Notes: generated from the sequence alone by a model not told the origin. A stretch of 64,000 nt of DNA from JAEUHO01 sp046350655 (GCA_046350655.1 JAXMAB010000004.1:620001-684000); one strand, 5' to 3'. Shown: positions 50,044 to 60,233, numbered from the stretch's first letter. Translations and numbers: made by a program.

Positions 50044-50988
50044 TCAGGCGGGTTGGAGGCCCGGGCCCGCGTCAGGGGCGTCGGCGCGCGGCGCGCGGGC
50101 GAGGGGCACGGGTGCCGAGGCGAGTCGCGGGTAGGCGGGGCGGCTGCGCACGAGCCGGTCCGCGCGCTGCTGGTCGTCCAGCGCCTTGCGGTGGTCGTTC
50201 CACGGGTTGGAGGTGTTGTAGACATAGAGCATCTCGTGGAGGTAGCGGGCGTGCGCGGAGCCCGCCATCTCGAGCGCGGGGAACATCGTCACGAGGTCGC
50301 CCACGGTGCGGAACCAGCCGCCGTCCTCGTCGAGGAGGTCCTCCGGCCGGATCGCGTCCCAGAGGAAGCGTCGGAAGGTGCGGAGGTGGCTCGCGCACCA
50401 CGGATGGGCGCGGACGCGGCCTTCGTCGAGGACCTCGGGCGGGTAGGGGCCGGCGATGCCGCGCTTGTGGCGCAGGCCGAGCCGGTCGCGCCACGACCCC
50501 TTCCACCGCTGATGGCTCCCGTACGTCACCCAGACCGCGTCGTCGGCGTAGACCCGCGCGAGGACTGCGAGCACGCGGCGATGGCGGAGCCAGTCGTCGC
50601 CGTCCACGTGGACGATCACGTCCGTCGGGTCGTGCGCGATCGCGCGGATCCCGACCGCGACGTTCTCGACGGAGTAGCGACGGGACGGCGCGGCCTCGAC
50701 CACGAACCGCGGGTCGCCCGCGACCACGGCCCGCGCCCGCGCGAGCGTGCGGTCCTCGGACACGTCGTCGAGGACGATGCAGCGGAAGTCGCGTACCGTC
50801 TGCCGCCGGATGGAGCGGAGGCAGCGGGTGATCCACGCCTCCGCGTTGCGGACCGGGACGACGATGCGGAAGGCGGGCACGCGGGGTCGGTCCTCGGGCG
50901 CCGCATTCTGGGGGCGCGCCGCGGCCCGTCCACTTGCGGGCGGCCGACGGAGGTCGCGGCGCGGTGGGTCGTCGGGCGCGTGAGCCAT
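50044..50988 (-). CDS. family 2 glycosyltransferase
   Basis: 314 residues. GT-A fold: FRIVVPVRNAEAWITRCLRS, VLDDVSEDRTLARARAVVAG, DVIVHVDGDDWLRHRRVLAV (DXD-like metal site) and YGSHQRWKGSWR. No membrane helix, so a cytoplasmic or peripheral enzyme that transfers sugars to an unknown acceptor. The C-terminal tail is Ala/Pro/Arg-rich. Start by first ATG; the preceding 30 residues are low-complexity. A motif copy is near the 3' end (50027-50036). Confidence 0.88.
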   Translation of the reverse strand: MAHAPDDPPRRDLRRPPASGRAAARPQNAAPEDRPRVPAFRIVVPVRNAEAWITRCLRSIRRQTVRDFRCIVLDDVSEDRTLARARAVVAGDPRFVVEAAPSRRYSVENVAVGIRAIAHDPTDVIVHVDGDDWLRHRRVLAVLARVYADDAVWVTYGSHQRWKGSWRDRLGLRHKRGIAGPYPPEVLDEGRVRAHPWCASHLRTFRRFLWDAIRPEDLLDEDGGWFRTVGDLVTMFPALEMAGSAHARYLHEMLYVYNTSNPWNDHRKALDDQQRADRLVRSRPAYPRLASAPVPLARAPRADAPDAGPGLQPA

Positions 50989-51341
50989 CGATGCGGTTCA
51001 CGTCGGATGATGACGGACGCATCGGACGTGCGGGTCTGCGGAGACCAGGGCGAGCCGGCGACGCGCGCCCGGTCCTCCGGCGTTCCCGGCACGTCCCGTC
51101 GCTACCGACGGGTAGCGCGCACGGGCGCGGGCGGCGGCCGCGTCCGCAGGGCGCCGCGGGACGCACCGACGTAAGTCGTTGCGGGCGCTCGCCCTCGGGC
51201 CGGCGTGACGCGGCGTCGTGGGTCGCGTCTCCCGAACGGCACGCGTGGCACCCCGCGTGCGATGGGGGGATCGTCGCTCGCGTCGTCGGACCGCCCCTTC
51301 GCAAAGGGTGTGGCGGACGCGTGCCGCCCGGAGGCGATTCC
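50989..51341. other. 353-nt divergent intergenic region
   Basis: No gene is supported. It contains a 7-bp hairpin CGCTACC-GACG-GGTAGCG at 51100-51117 and the GGAGG site of the HEAT gene. No convincing -10 was found for the GT2 gene. Confidence 0.5.
51100..51117. promoter_or_regulatory. 7-bp hairpin with GACG loop
   Basis: Perfect arms CGCTACC/GGTAGCG; could be an operator or leader structure for the HEAT-repeat gene. Confidence 0.35.
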
Positions 51342-53459
51342 ATGCAGCGCCATGCCCAGATTTCCGCATTCGGTGCATCGATCCTGCTCGCGATCTCGTG
51401 CGCCTTCGCCCCGTACGCCTTCGCGCACGGCGGGCAGTACCGCACGCCCGGCGGCTCCGTGCCTCCGGATCTCCGCGACCCGAACGACCCGACGCCGCCT
51501 CCGCCGCCGCCCCCGCCCACGGGCCCGGGTCCGGTGACGCCGACGGACCCGCCGTCGCCCACCGGTGGCCCCGTCACGCCCAAGGACCCGCCGACCCCGA
51601 CCCCGCCGACCTCGACGCCGGTGGACGGGCCGACGCCCGGCGGCGGTCGACGCTCGGTCACCTCGTTCGACCAGTGGATCTTCTGGTGGAGCTACAACAG
51701 CGACGAGCTGCTGCAGCTGAAGGCCTCGATCTACAAGCTCCGCGTCTCGCCCGGCAGCGCGATCAACTACCTCGGCGGCTCGAACGGCGCGCGCTCGGAT
51801 GCGACGCGCGCCACCGAGCGGGAGGTACAGACGCGCCTCCTGCCCGCGCTCCGCCGCGCAATGGACCCCGCGAACGCGGCCAGCCCCGACACGATGTCCG
51901 CCGCCTACATCGCGCTGGGCAAGGTCACCGACGACCCGTCCGACATCGCGCGGATCCGCGCGGCCGTCCTCGACGCCCGCGGCCGCCGTCCCTCCGACGT
52001 GGATCAGCTGGTCAACGAGTCCGCCGCGTTCGCCCTCGGCCTCCTCCGCCGCACCGACGCCGGCCGCCAGTTCGACGCCAAGGAGCTCGATCGCGTCCGC
52101 GACACCCTGTTCGACGCGTTCGACAGCCCCGACCTCCAGGTCCGCACCCGCTGCTTCGCGATGCTCTCGCTCGGCCTCCTCGGCGACCAGCCGACGCTGC
52201 GCGGGCTCCCGGCGTCCGTCGAAGGAGGGGCCGCCCCCCTCGTCGACGCCTCGACCGCCCAGCGCATCTTCGAGCGCGCGCTGGCGAAGCACGACAACCC
52301 CGAATACGTCGTGGCGACGCTCTTCGCGCTCTCGCTCCAGCGACCGGACACCATCACGTCCGACATGCTCGCGGCGCTCGAGCAGGCCACGCTCCGCGCG
52401 CGCCTCGGCGGCCGCAACCTCTCCGACCTCGAGGCCTCCTACGCGGCGCTCGCCCTCGGTCGTATCGGGACGCGCGCGCAGATCGCGCCGCTCCTCCTCG
52501 CGCTCAAGACCAAGACGACCGACCAAGGCGTCAAGCGCTCGGCCGCGATCGCCCTCGGTCGCCTCGGCCAGCGCGTGGACGGCGCCGACCGCGCCACGCT
52601 CGCGGTCGACCTCTGGCGCACGCTCGAGTCCGTCCGCGACGCGTCCACCCGCAACTTCGGCCTGCTCTCGCTCGCGAACCTCGTCGCCGCGGACGCGCGC
52701 ACCGAGCGCTCCGACGTGATCGACGCGAAGGCCGTGAAGGTCCACGAGCGGCTGCTCGACCTCGCCGCCGAGGGCCGCTACAGCGAGCGCCCGTACGGCG
52801 CGCTGGCGCTCGGCATCGTCGCGCGCGCGATCGGCGACCGCCCGGCCCACGCCGAGTACGACCGCTTCCGCACGAAGGCGATCGAGACGCTCCGCGCCGG
52901 CCTCTCCGACACGAAGCTCGACCGCCGCTCGCAGGGCGCGTTCGCGGTCGCCCTCGGCATGGCGAAGGACGAGGGCGCGAAGAAGCCCCTCGTCGACGTC
53001 CTCTCCGACGACAGCGCCGACCCCGAGCTCCGCGGCTACTGCGCCGTGGCGCTCGGCATGATCGAGGTCCCGTCGCCCGAGGTCGTGAAGGCCCTCAAGG
53101 CGGCCCTCGCCGAGCGGCGCTCCGACGAGCTCCGCCTCCAGTCCGCGACCGGTCTCGGCCTCCTCGGCCAGGCCGACGCGGTCCCGCTCCTCGTCGCGGC
53201 GCTCAAGGACGCCTCGACGCAGGCGCTCCAGGGCCAGCTCGTCATCGCGCTCGCCCGCATCGGCGACGCGCGCGCGATCCCGCCTCTCCTCGCGTTGGTC
53301 GAGGACCGCGCCGCGCCCGACGCCACGCGGGCCATCGCCTGCGCGGGTCTCGGCCTCATCGGCGACCTCGAGCTGGTGCCGAGCCTCACGCGGCTCTCGA
53401 AGGACATCAACTACCGTTCGACCTGCGACACCATCCGCGAGGTCCTCTCCTTCCTCTGA
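51342..53459 (+). CDS. secreted HEAT-repeat protein
   Basis: 705 residues; ATG with GGAGG 7 nt upstream. Sec signal 1-28 (ending AFAHG), then a Pro-rich linker (about 45-105: PTPPPPPPPPTGPGPVTPTD). Residues about 140-700 are HEAT repeats of the PBS-lyase type: SYAALALGRIGTRAQIAPLL, RSAAIALGRLGQRVDGADRA, QGAFAVALGMAKDEGAKKPL, LRGYCAVALGMIEVPSPEVV, LRLQSATGLGLLGQADAVPL and IACAGLGLIGDLELVPSLTR. A large exported scaffold, typical of planctomycetes. Followed by the perfect motif-built hairpin at 53527. Confidence 0.88.
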   Translation: MQRHAQISAFGASILLAISCAFAPYAFAHGGQYRTPGGSVPPDLRDPNDPTPPPPPPPPTGPGPVTPTDPPSPTGGPVTPKDPPTPTPPTSTPVDGPTPGGGRRSVTSFDQWIFWWSYNSDELLQLKASIYKLRVSPGSAINYLGGSNGARSDATRATEREVQTRLLPALRRAMDPANAASPDTMSAAYIALGKVTDDPSDIARIRAAVLDARGRRPSDVDQLVNESAAFALGLLRRTDAGRQFDAKELDRVRDTLFDAFDSPDLQVRTRCFAMLSLGLLGDQPTLRGLPASVEGGAAPLVDASTAQRIFERALAKHDNPEYVVATLFALSLQRPDTITSDMLAALEQATLRARLGGRNLSDLEASYAALALGRIGTRAQIAPLLLALKTKTTDQGVKRSAAIALGRLGQRVDGADRATLAVDLWRTLESVRDASTRNFGLLSLANLVAADARTERSDVIDAKAVKVHERLLDLAAEGRYSERPYGALALGIVARAIGDRPAHAEYDRFRTKAIETLRAGLSDTKLDRRSQGAFAVALGMAKDEGAKKPLVDVLSDDSADPELRGYCAVALGMIEVPSPEVVKALKAALAERRSDELRLQSATGLGLLGQADAVPLLVAALKDASTQALQGQLVIALARIGDARAIPPLLALVEDRAAPDATRAIACAGLGLIGDLELVPSLTRLSKDINYRSTCDTIREVLSFL

Positions 53460-53526
53460 CCGTCCCTTGCGTGTCGGTCCCCGTCCCCACGGGGGCCGGC
53501 GCGCCTGCTCCGGGACGCAGCCGACC

Positions 53527-53574
53527 TCCCGGGACCGCGAGGCCCGGTGGCCGGCGGGCCTCGCGGTCCCGGGA
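53527..53574. terminator. perfect 20-bp hairpin built from inverted copies of the dispersed motif
   Basis: Arms 53527-53546 and 53555-53574, loop GTGGCCGG (8 nt). It lies between convergent genes; a strong bidirectional terminator candidate despite the missing T-run. Confidence 0.75.
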
Positions 53575-53677
53575 AGGGGATGCGGTGGTCGGGTCGGCGT
53601 CGTGGGGACGAGCGCCGCCCGGTGTGCGGTGCGGCTCCCGCGGGGATGCCGCCGCGGGAGCCGCGGACGGAGTGCGA

Positions 53678-55306
53678 TCACTCCGCCCAGGCCGTGAGGT
53701 CGCTGAGCACCGGCGCGGCGCCGTCGCCGGCCGGCTTCAGCGTCACGCGGACCTCGAGGAACCGGCCCTCGAGCGCGACCGGCTGGCCGTTCTCGACCGG
53801 CACGAACACCTGGGCGCCGAGACCGACTTGCGTCTCGGCGACGCGCACCTCGACGATCACGCTGGCGCCCGCGGGCACGTCGGCCTCGGGCTCCTCGTTC
53901 CAGTGGACGTCGATCCAGGGGCGACCCGCGGTGCCGCCGTCGATGACCATCTGCCACGCGCCCTGGGGCGACGTCGTGTTCAGCGCCACGGCGCCGGTCA
54001 TGTCGCTGTAGTTGTAGGGCGACGCGCCCGGCAGCGGCACGGTGAGATCCACCGCGCCGATCCGCGTCACGCCGTCCGCGCCGAGGTCGCCGCCCGCGGG
54101 GTCGATCCGCGAGGCGTTGCTGTCCTGGATGTTGGCGGTCCAGATCTTCCCCTCGGCGTCCACGGCGACGCCGGTGCTGCCGAGGCCGACGCCGTGCACC
54201 AGCCCGACGAGCGTGCCGTCGTTCCGCAGGTGCGCGACGGTGTCGAACCCGTACAGCGACGAGCTGATCCAGACGTCGCCGTTCCCGTCGCACGCGAGGC
54301 CCTGGGCGTACTCGGTCCCTTGGGCGAACGTCCCGACGACGGTGCCGTCGGGCGCGAGCTTGCGGACCGTGGCGCTGCCGTCGAGCGTGCCGACCCAGAT
54401 GAACCCCGACGGGTCGATCGCCATGCCGTAGTTGGGGATGTCGATCACCTTCGGGTTGGCGCCGTCGACGGGGAGCGACGGGTCCCACCGGAGCACGCCC
54501 GGCGACCCGCTGCTCGCCGACCAGATCACGCCGTTCGCGTCCACGAGCCCGCCGTAGCCGCCGCCGGCGAACGGGCCCTCGGTGCGCAGCACCGCGCCGG
54601 TGACGTGGTCGAGCTTCTGGAACACGTGGTCGCCGTCGCCGCCGTAGATGCCGCTGACCCAGACGTCGCCGTCGGGCGCGATGCTCACGTGACGGACCGC
54701 GGGCGCGACCGTGCGGACGAAGTGGAGGATGCACTCGTCCTCGGCGGTCTCGACGCCGCCGTCCGTGTCCACGTCGGACGCGTTCGGCCAGGGCCGCACG
54801 TCGCCGTAGCCGGTGGACGTGTCGATCACGCCGTTGCCGTTGCGGTCGACGGCCTGGTTGGCCTCGACGAGCCCGACGTGGATCACCGAGCGGGCCTGGC
54901 GGTTGCCGGCCCACGCGCTGCCGTCGAGCCCGACCGTGGTCCGGGAGGGGTTCGGGTAGGAGAAGTCGCTCGACGGTGCCTCGGGCGCCGTCCGGTACTC
55001 GCCCTTGATCTCGCCGGTCCGCGTGTCGATCTTGCAGATCGTCCCGCGGGCCGAGAGCGCGATCCAGATGAAGGGGAAGGTGCTGGTCTCCTGCTTGAGC
55101 GTGACCGCACCCGGGACGCGGTCGGTGTCCACGTTGACGGATGCACCGCTTTCGAAGTCCTCGGCCGAGGTGCAGACGAAGGCTTCGCCCAGCGCGTTGT
55201 TGTCCGCCGTTCGGTGATCGTGGCCGCACCCGACGCTCGCGAACGCGAACGCCGCGATGACGACCGACGTGGGACCCCACCCTGCGGAAGGACGATGGTG
55301 TCGCAT
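53678..55306 (-). CDS. NHL/Vgb-like beta-propeller lipoprotein
   Basis: 542 residues from ATG 55306; GGGAG about 6 nt upstream. Lipobox SVGC (Cys 27). Repeating blades with a WVSGI/WVGT pattern: VRHVSIAPDGDVWVSGIYGG, GGLVDANGVIWSASSGSPGV, MAIDPSGFIWVGTLDGSATV, GLACDGNGDVWISSSLYGFD and VAVDAEGKIWTANIQDSNAS resemble virginiamycin-B-lyase/NHL propellers. One acidic insert has calcium-like DRNGNGVID and DVDTDGGVETAEDE. The C-terminal beta domain (about 440-542) may bind polymer. Lyase function is not claimed. Confidence 0.85.
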   Translation of the reverse strand: MRHHRPSAGWGPTSVVIAAFAFASVGCGHDHRTADNNALGEAFVCTSAEDFESGASVNVDTDRVPGAVTLKQETSTFPFIWIALSARGTICKIDTRTGEIKGEYRTAPEAPSSDFSYPNPSRTTVGLDGSAWAGNRQARSVIHVGLVEANQAVDRNGNGVIDTSTGYGDVRPWPNASDVDTDGGVETAEDECILHFVRTVAPAVRHVSIAPDGDVWVSGIYGGDGDHVFQKLDHVTGAVLRTEGPFAGGGYGGLVDANGVIWSASSGSPGVLRWDPSLPVDGANPKVIDIPNYGMAIDPSGFIWVGTLDGSATVRKLAPDGTVVGTFAQGTEYAQGLACDGNGDVWISSSLYGFDTVAHLRNDGTLVGLVHGVGLGSTGVAVDAEGKIWTANIQDSNASRIDPAGGDLGADGVTRIGAVDLTVPLPGASPYNYSDMTGAVALNTTSPQGAWQMVIDGGTAGRPWIDVHWNEEPEADVPAGASVIVEVRVAETQVGLGAQVFVPVENGQPVALEGRFLEVRVTLKPAGDGAAPVLSDLTAWAE

Positions 55307-55895
55307 GGTCGCTCCCTGCTCACGGGACCCACTTCCCCTCGCAGGTGTCCGCTCCCACGACGTGGCCATCGCGAACCCCGTGCCGCCGCGCGCTCGGCCT
55401 GCGATCGCGACGTCGGCGATGTACGCGTGGCCGGGACGTCCGTCCCGCGCCGCGCTCTCGTTGCGCGCCGAGGGGTCGCGGGGGCGATGCGACGAAAGGG
55501 CGGTGGGGTCTGCCGCGCACCGGGTGCGCGCGTGCCCCCGCACTGGCCGACGACGGAAGCGGTGCGTTGGCCGCGGTTGGAACACCGAGAACACGTGGCG
55601 GACACGCGATGCATCGCAGAGTCAACCGCAGCGGTCGTCCACCGGCGCGACCATCGGGCGGCCACGAGCGCCGCGCCCTACGGGTGCCGGTGTCGAGCCA
55701 TGCGTTCTCGGGAGCGAACATCGACGGGGCGAATGCTGTGGGCGGTCGTCGTCGACGGTACGCGAGGCCCGGCGGCCGGCGGGCCTCGCGGTCCCGGAGG
55801 GGGGATGCGGTGGTCGCGGACGGGTCGGCCCGGAGGACGGGCGGGGAGGCGGAGGGGTGGAGGGAGCGAGCGTCGAGGGACGCGCGCGGCGCGCG
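55307..55895. other. 589-nt intergenic region
   Basis: No supported gene. It holds a hairpin built from the dispersed motif at 55761-55790 (arms CGCGAGGCCCG/CGGGCCTCGCG, 8-nt loop), with the forward copy continuing to 55796. The rest shows no repeats or promoter that I can support. Confidence 0.55.
55761..55790. terminator. hairpin built from the dispersed motif
   Basis: Arms CGCGAGGCCCG at 55761-55771 and CGGGCCTCGCG at 55780-55790, loop 8 nt, closely like the loop of the 53527 hairpin. About 100 nt after the 3' end of the glucan operon. Confidence 0.65.
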
Positions 55896-58800
55896 TCAGC
55901 CCCAGAGGACGAGCGTCTCGAGGCCGGAGGCGTCCGCGGGACCCGTCGACCGCGCGCGCACGCGGACGGCGAGCGTGCGCGGGCCGTCGTGGGGCACGAC
56001 GACGCGGCCGCGGAACGTGCGCGTCGCGGACGGCGTCGCGCCATCGGGCGCGAGGAGGCCGAGGACGCGACCCTGGCCCGGGCTGCCCGTCGCGAGCGCC
56101 TCGACCACGAGGTCGTCGGGCGAGAGGCCCGCGAGGTCGAGGTCGGCCGACACCTCGAGCTCGACGCCGCCCATCGCGCCGTCGAACGAGCCGGGACGGC
56201 GGCCCGTGAAGCGGACCGCGGGGAAGGCCGCGCGGAGGCGGCGCTGGCGGTCGGCGGCCTCGCGGGCGGCCGCGTAGCCGTCGCGCGCGAGCGCGAGGCC
56301 GGCCTCGGCGAGCGGGCGGTAGGCGCGGTCGGCGTACTCGTCGAGCATGCGGCGGGCGTCGAACGTCGGGGGCAGCGTGGCGAGGCAGCGGCGGACGCGC
56401 TCGAGCCAGCGGCGCGGGACGCCCTTCGCGTCGCGGTCGAAGAAGAGGGGGACGACCTCCTCCTCGAGCACGCGGTACAGCGAGGCCGCGTCGAGGTCGT
56501 CGTTGGCCTCGGCGGTCGCGGCGCGGCCGGGCGTGCCGCCCCCGATCACGAAGCCGTTCGTGCCGTCGAAGGCCTCGTCCCACCAGCCGTCGCGGATGGA
56601 GAGGTGGAGCGCGCCGTTCGCGGCCGCCTTCATGCCGGAGGTGCCGCTGGCCTCGAGGCCGCGGATGGGCGTGTTGACCCAGACGTCGACGCCGCGGACC
56701 AGCTCGCGCGCGAGGCCGATGTCGTAGTCGTCGAGGAAGAGGAGGCGGCCGGCGAGGCCGTCGCGGCGCGACGCCTCGACGACGCGGCGGAGCACCTCCT
56801 GGCCCGCGCGGTCCGACGGGTGCGCCTTGCCGGCGAAGAGGAACCGCACCGGGCGGTCGGCGCGGTGCACGAGGGCCTCGAGGCGGCGGACGTCGCGCAG
56901 CAGGAGGTCGGCGCGCTTGTACGTCGCGAAGCGGCGGGCGAAGCCGAGGAGCAGCGCGTCGTCGGTGAAGCCCGACGTGAGGCGCTCGGCGACGGACGAG
57001 GGCTCGCTGCGCTCGCGGCAGGCCTCGCGGACGTGGCGGTGGACCGCCGCGAGCGTGGCCCGGCGCGCCGAGGTGCGCGCGGCCCAGAGCGCGTCGAGGT
57101 CGACGTCGGCGGCGCGCGACGAGAAGTCCTCGGCGACGACGCTGCGGTCGCCGGCGCCGAGCACGCGACCGAGGGCCGGGGCCGTCCACGTGGCGAGGTG
57201 CACGCCGTTCGTGACGTGGGTGACGGGGACCTCGTCGGGCAGGAGGCCGGGCCACGACGCGCCGAGGAGGCGGCGCGAGACCTCGCCGTGCAGCCGGCTG
57301 ACCGCGTTGCGGAAGGCCGACATGCGGATCCCGAGCACGGTCATGTTGAACTCGGTCTCGCCGCCGACGCGGCCGAGCGCGAGGAACCGCTCCCACGGGA
57401 TGCCGAGCCACGCGGCGGCGTCCGCGAAGTAGCGGCGGAGCAGCGGCTCGGGGAACCGGTCATGGCCCGCGGGGACGGGGGTGTGCGTCGTGAAGACGGT
57501 GGACGCGCGCACCATCGCCGCGGCCTCGTCGAACGTGAGGCCCGCCTGGTGGACGAGGCGCGACACGCGCTCGAGGGGCGCGAACGCGGCGTGGCCCTCG
57601 TTCATGTGGACGACCGCGGGGTCGATGCCGAGGCGGGCGAGGAGGCGCATGCCGCCCTTGCCGAGCACGATCTCCTGGCGCAGGCGCGCCTCGGCGTCGC
57701 CGGTGTAGAGGCGGTGCGTGACGGAGCGGTCCTCGGGGCGGTTGTCGGGGACGTCCGCGTCGAGGAGGTAGAGCGGGACGTTGCCGACGTCGACGCGCCA
57801 CGCGACGAGCACGAGGCGCGTGCCCGGCAGGTCGAGCTCGACCCGCAGCGGCGCGCCGTCGGCGTCGCGCACGAGCGTCACGGGCTGCTCGCGCGGGTGG
57901 ATCTCGATCGGGAACGGCACCTGCTCGCCCTGGACCGACACGTGCTGGCGCAGGAAGCCGCGCCGGTAGAAGAGGCCGATGCCGACGAGCGGCAGCCGCG
58001 CGTCGTGCGCGGCCTTCACGTGGTCGCCGGCCAGCACGCCGAGGCCGCCGCTGTAGATCGGCAGCGACTCGTGGAGCCCGAACTCCGCGCAGAAGTACGC
58101 GACGGGCCGCGCCGGCGAGAGCGGCGGGGTCGCGTCGGCGTCGCGCAGCGGGTCGACGGGGCGGAGCGGGGGCCACGGCGACAGCACCGGCGTGGTCGGG
58201 GGCGGGGCCGCGGGCAGGCGCGGGCCCGCCTCGAGGTCGCGGGCGAGGCGACCGGCGAGCGCGGCGACGCGCGCGGCCGTCGCGGGGTCCGACGCCTCGG
58301 CCGAGAGCTCGGCCGCGGGGGCGTCGGCGAGCAGGCGGACGGGGTTGTGGTCGCAGGCCTCCCACGCCTCGCCGCCGAGGTCGGCGAAGAGCGCCTGCGC
58401 GTCCGGGTCCCACGCCCAGCGCAGCGTGCGCGTCGCCGTCACGAGCGCGCGGAGCGACGGCGGGAGCGCCGCCGCGACCTCGTGCACCTCGGGGCCGGCC
58501 TCGGGCTCGCCGCCGCGCGCGGGCCCGTCGCCGAACGCGGACGCCGCGCCGAGGGCCCGCTCGCGCGCGCGCTTGCGCGCGACGTCGTACGCGGCGTCCT
58601 GCGCCTCGAGCGCCACGCGCCACGCGAGCGGGGCCACCGCCGCGCGGCAGCGGTCGGGCGCGGGCCGGGCCGCGGGGTCGGCCGCCGCGCGGTCGATCAC
58701 GTCGGCGAGGTCGGCCGCGGCCGCGTCGGGGGTGCGGCCGTCGCGCGCGAGCACGGTCACGCCGTCGGCCGGCGTCAGCCCGCGCGCCGCGACCCACCGC

Positions 58801-60212
58801 CCGAACCCCGCGCGGTCCGTCGTCACCGTGGGGACGCCGGCGGCGAGCGCCTCGATGGGCGTGTAGCCCCACGGCTCGTACGCCGACGGGAAGACGGCGA
58901 GGTCGACGCCCGTGAGCGCGGTCTCGTAGGGCAGGCCGAGCAGCCCGTCGAACGGGTCGAGGTAGGCCGCGACGTGCAGCACCTGGACGCGACGCTCGGC
59001 CCGGTTGTCGAGGCGCGCCGCCGCGCACAGGTCGGCGATCGCCGCGCCCTCGCCGTCGAACAACGCGTGGGTCGCGAGCCCCGCGAGCGGCCCGTCGGGG
59101 GTGCGGTGCGCGTGCAGCCGCGCGAGCAGCTCGCGCCGCACGCCCGACCCGCCCACGGGCACGAACAGGAACGCGACCACGGGCCGCCCGGGCCGGCGGT
59201 CGACGCGCCCGAGCGCGTCGATCAGCACGTCGAGGCCCTTGTTGACGATCTCGGGCCGCCCGGCCGTCGCGACGAGCGTCGCGTCGGCGACGTCGCGCCC
59301 GAGGAACCGCTCGGCCAGCCGCCGCAGCGCGCGCGCCGCGTCCGCGGGGCCGACGGGGCCCGCCGCGGGCGCGCGGCCGCCGCCGAGCATCGCGAACGAC
59401 GTCGGGTCGATGCCGTTGACGAGCACCATCGGCCGCCGGCCGAGGAACGTCGTCACCTCCTCCGCCGTCACGTCGCTCACCGTCGTCAGGACGTCGGCCT
59501 CGCGCGCGGTCGCGCGCTCGAGCGAGTGTTTGCTGCGGACCGCCAGCGCCTCCGCCGCCTGCTCCGGCGAGCGCGCCCCGAGCCCCGCCGGTCCGGCCTG
59601 CCCGACCGCGCCGAGCGCGCGCCCGAGCACCGTCGCGTGCGCCGTGAACACCGTCGCCACCGCCGGCAGCCGCGCCTTCACGTGCAGCAGCGCCGCGCCC
59701 GCCATCCACTCGTGGACGTGCAGCACGCTCTCCGCGCGGCGCGGCCCCACGAACTCGTGCCACCACCGCTCGATCGCGATGCCCGCCGCGTGCCCGAACA
59801 GCAGCGGCTCGACGTAGTCCCACTGCCCGAAGAGCGAGTCCACGCGGTACTGGTCCCACAGCCGGCCGAGGACCTCGTCCTTGCCGCGGTAGAACCCCGA
59901 CGCGTCCACGAGGATCGTCCGCGGCCGGCCGGGCACGCGCCACCGCCCGACCCGCACGGGCACCCCCAGCGAACGGCACGACTCCTCGAACCCGCTGAAC
60001 CCGGCCTCGGGCTCGAAGAACGGCTCGCGCCGCGGGTCGCCGAGGCGCCACGGCCCGACGCACACGTACCCGTCGCCCAGCCGCTCGACCATCGCCCGCG
60101 CCTTCGTCGAGAGTACGGTGTGGATGCCGCCGACCTTGTGGGCGACCTCCCACGACACCTCGAACACGGTCAGCGGGGGCGGGACGGTCGGGATGGCGGG
60201 ACTCGCAGGCAC
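55896..60212 (-). CDS. glycogen synthase (GT3) - alpha-glucan phosphorylase (GT35) fusion
   Basis: 1438 residues. The N-terminal half (about 1-560) is a eukaryote-type GT3 glycogen synthase: FEVSWEVAHKVGGIHTVLST, HVHEWMAGAALLHVKARLPA and VFPSAYEPWGYTPIEALAAG. The second half (about 590-1340) is a short-type GT35 phosphorylase (TIGR02094): CAEFGLHESLPIYSGGLGVL, HMNEGHAAFAPLERVSRLVH, TTHTPVPAGHDRFPEPLL and the PLP-lysine site ASGTSGMKAAANGALHLS (about 1185-1200). A beta-domain (about 1350-1438) ends the chain. Synthesis and phosphorolysis of alpha-glucan are combined in one polypeptide. Last gene of the operon; 21 nt after GH57. Confidence 0.92.
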   Translation of the reverse strand: MPASPAIPTVPPPLTVFEVSWEVAHKVGGIHTVLSTKARAMVERLGDGYVCVGPWRLGDPRREPFFEPEAGFSGFEESCRSLGVPVRVGRWRVPGRPRTILVDASGFYRGKDEVLGRLWDQYRVDSLFGQWDYVEPLLFGHAAGIAIERWWHEFVGPRRAESVLHVHEWMAGAALLHVKARLPAVATVFTAHATVLGRALGAVGQAGPAGLGARSPEQAAEALAVRSKHSLERATAREADVLTTVSDVTAEEVTTFLGRRPMVLVNGIDPTSFAMLGGGRAPAAGPVGPADAARALRRLAERFLGRDVADATLVATAGRPEIVNKGLDVLIDALGRVDRRPGRPVVAFLFVPVGGSGVRRELLARLHAHRTPDGPLAGLATHALFDGEGAAIADLCAAARLDNRAERRVQVLHVAAYLDPFDGLLGLPYETALTGVDLAVFPSAYEPWGYTPIEALAAGVPTVTTDRAGFGRWVAARGLTPADGVTVLARDGRTPDAAAADLADVIDRAAADPAARPAPDRCRAAVAPLAWRVALEAQDAAYDVARKRARERALGAASAFGDGPARGGEPEAGPEVHEVAAALPPSLRALVTATRTLRWAWDPDAQALFADLGGEAWEACDHNPVRLLADAPAAELSAEASDPATAARVAALAGRLARDLEAGPRLPAAPPPTTPVLSPWPPLRPVDPLRDADATPPLSPARPVAYFCAEFGLHESLPIYSGGLGVLAGDHVKAAHDARLPLVGIGLFYRRGFLRQHVSVQGEQVPFPIEIHPREQPVTLVRDADGAPLRVELDLPGTRLVLVAWRVDVGNVPLYLLDADVPDNRPEDRSVTHRLYTGDAEARLRQEIVLGKGGMRLLARLGIDPAVVHMNEGHAAFAPLERVSRLVHQAGLTFDEAAAMVRASTVFTTHTPVPAGHDRFPEPLLRRYFADAAAWLGIPWERFLALGRVGGETEFNMTVLGIRMSAFRNAVSRLHGEVSRRLLGASWPGLLPDEVPVTHVTNGVHLATWTAPALGRVLGAGDRSVVAEDFSSRAADVDLDALWAARTSARRATLAAVHRHVREACRERSEPSSVAERLTSGFTDDALLLGFARRFATYKRADLLLRDVRRLEALVHRADRPVRFLFAGKAHPSDRAGQEVLRRVVEASRRDGLAGRLLFLDDYDIGLARELVRGVDVWVNTPIRGLEASGTSGMKAAANGALHLSIRDGWWDEAFDGTNGFVIGGGTPGRAATAEANDDLDAASLYRVLEEEVVPLFFDRDAKGVPRRWLERVRRCLATLPPTFDARRMLDEYADRAYRPLAEAGLALARDGYAAAREAADRQRRLRAAFPAVRFTGRRPGSFDGAMGGVELEVSADLDLAGLSPDDLVVEALATGSPGQGRVLGLLAPDGATPSATRTFRGRVVVPHDGPRTLAVRVRARSTGPADASGLETLVLWG

Positions 60213-60233
60213 CGGGGGCAGGGCGGGCGGAGG

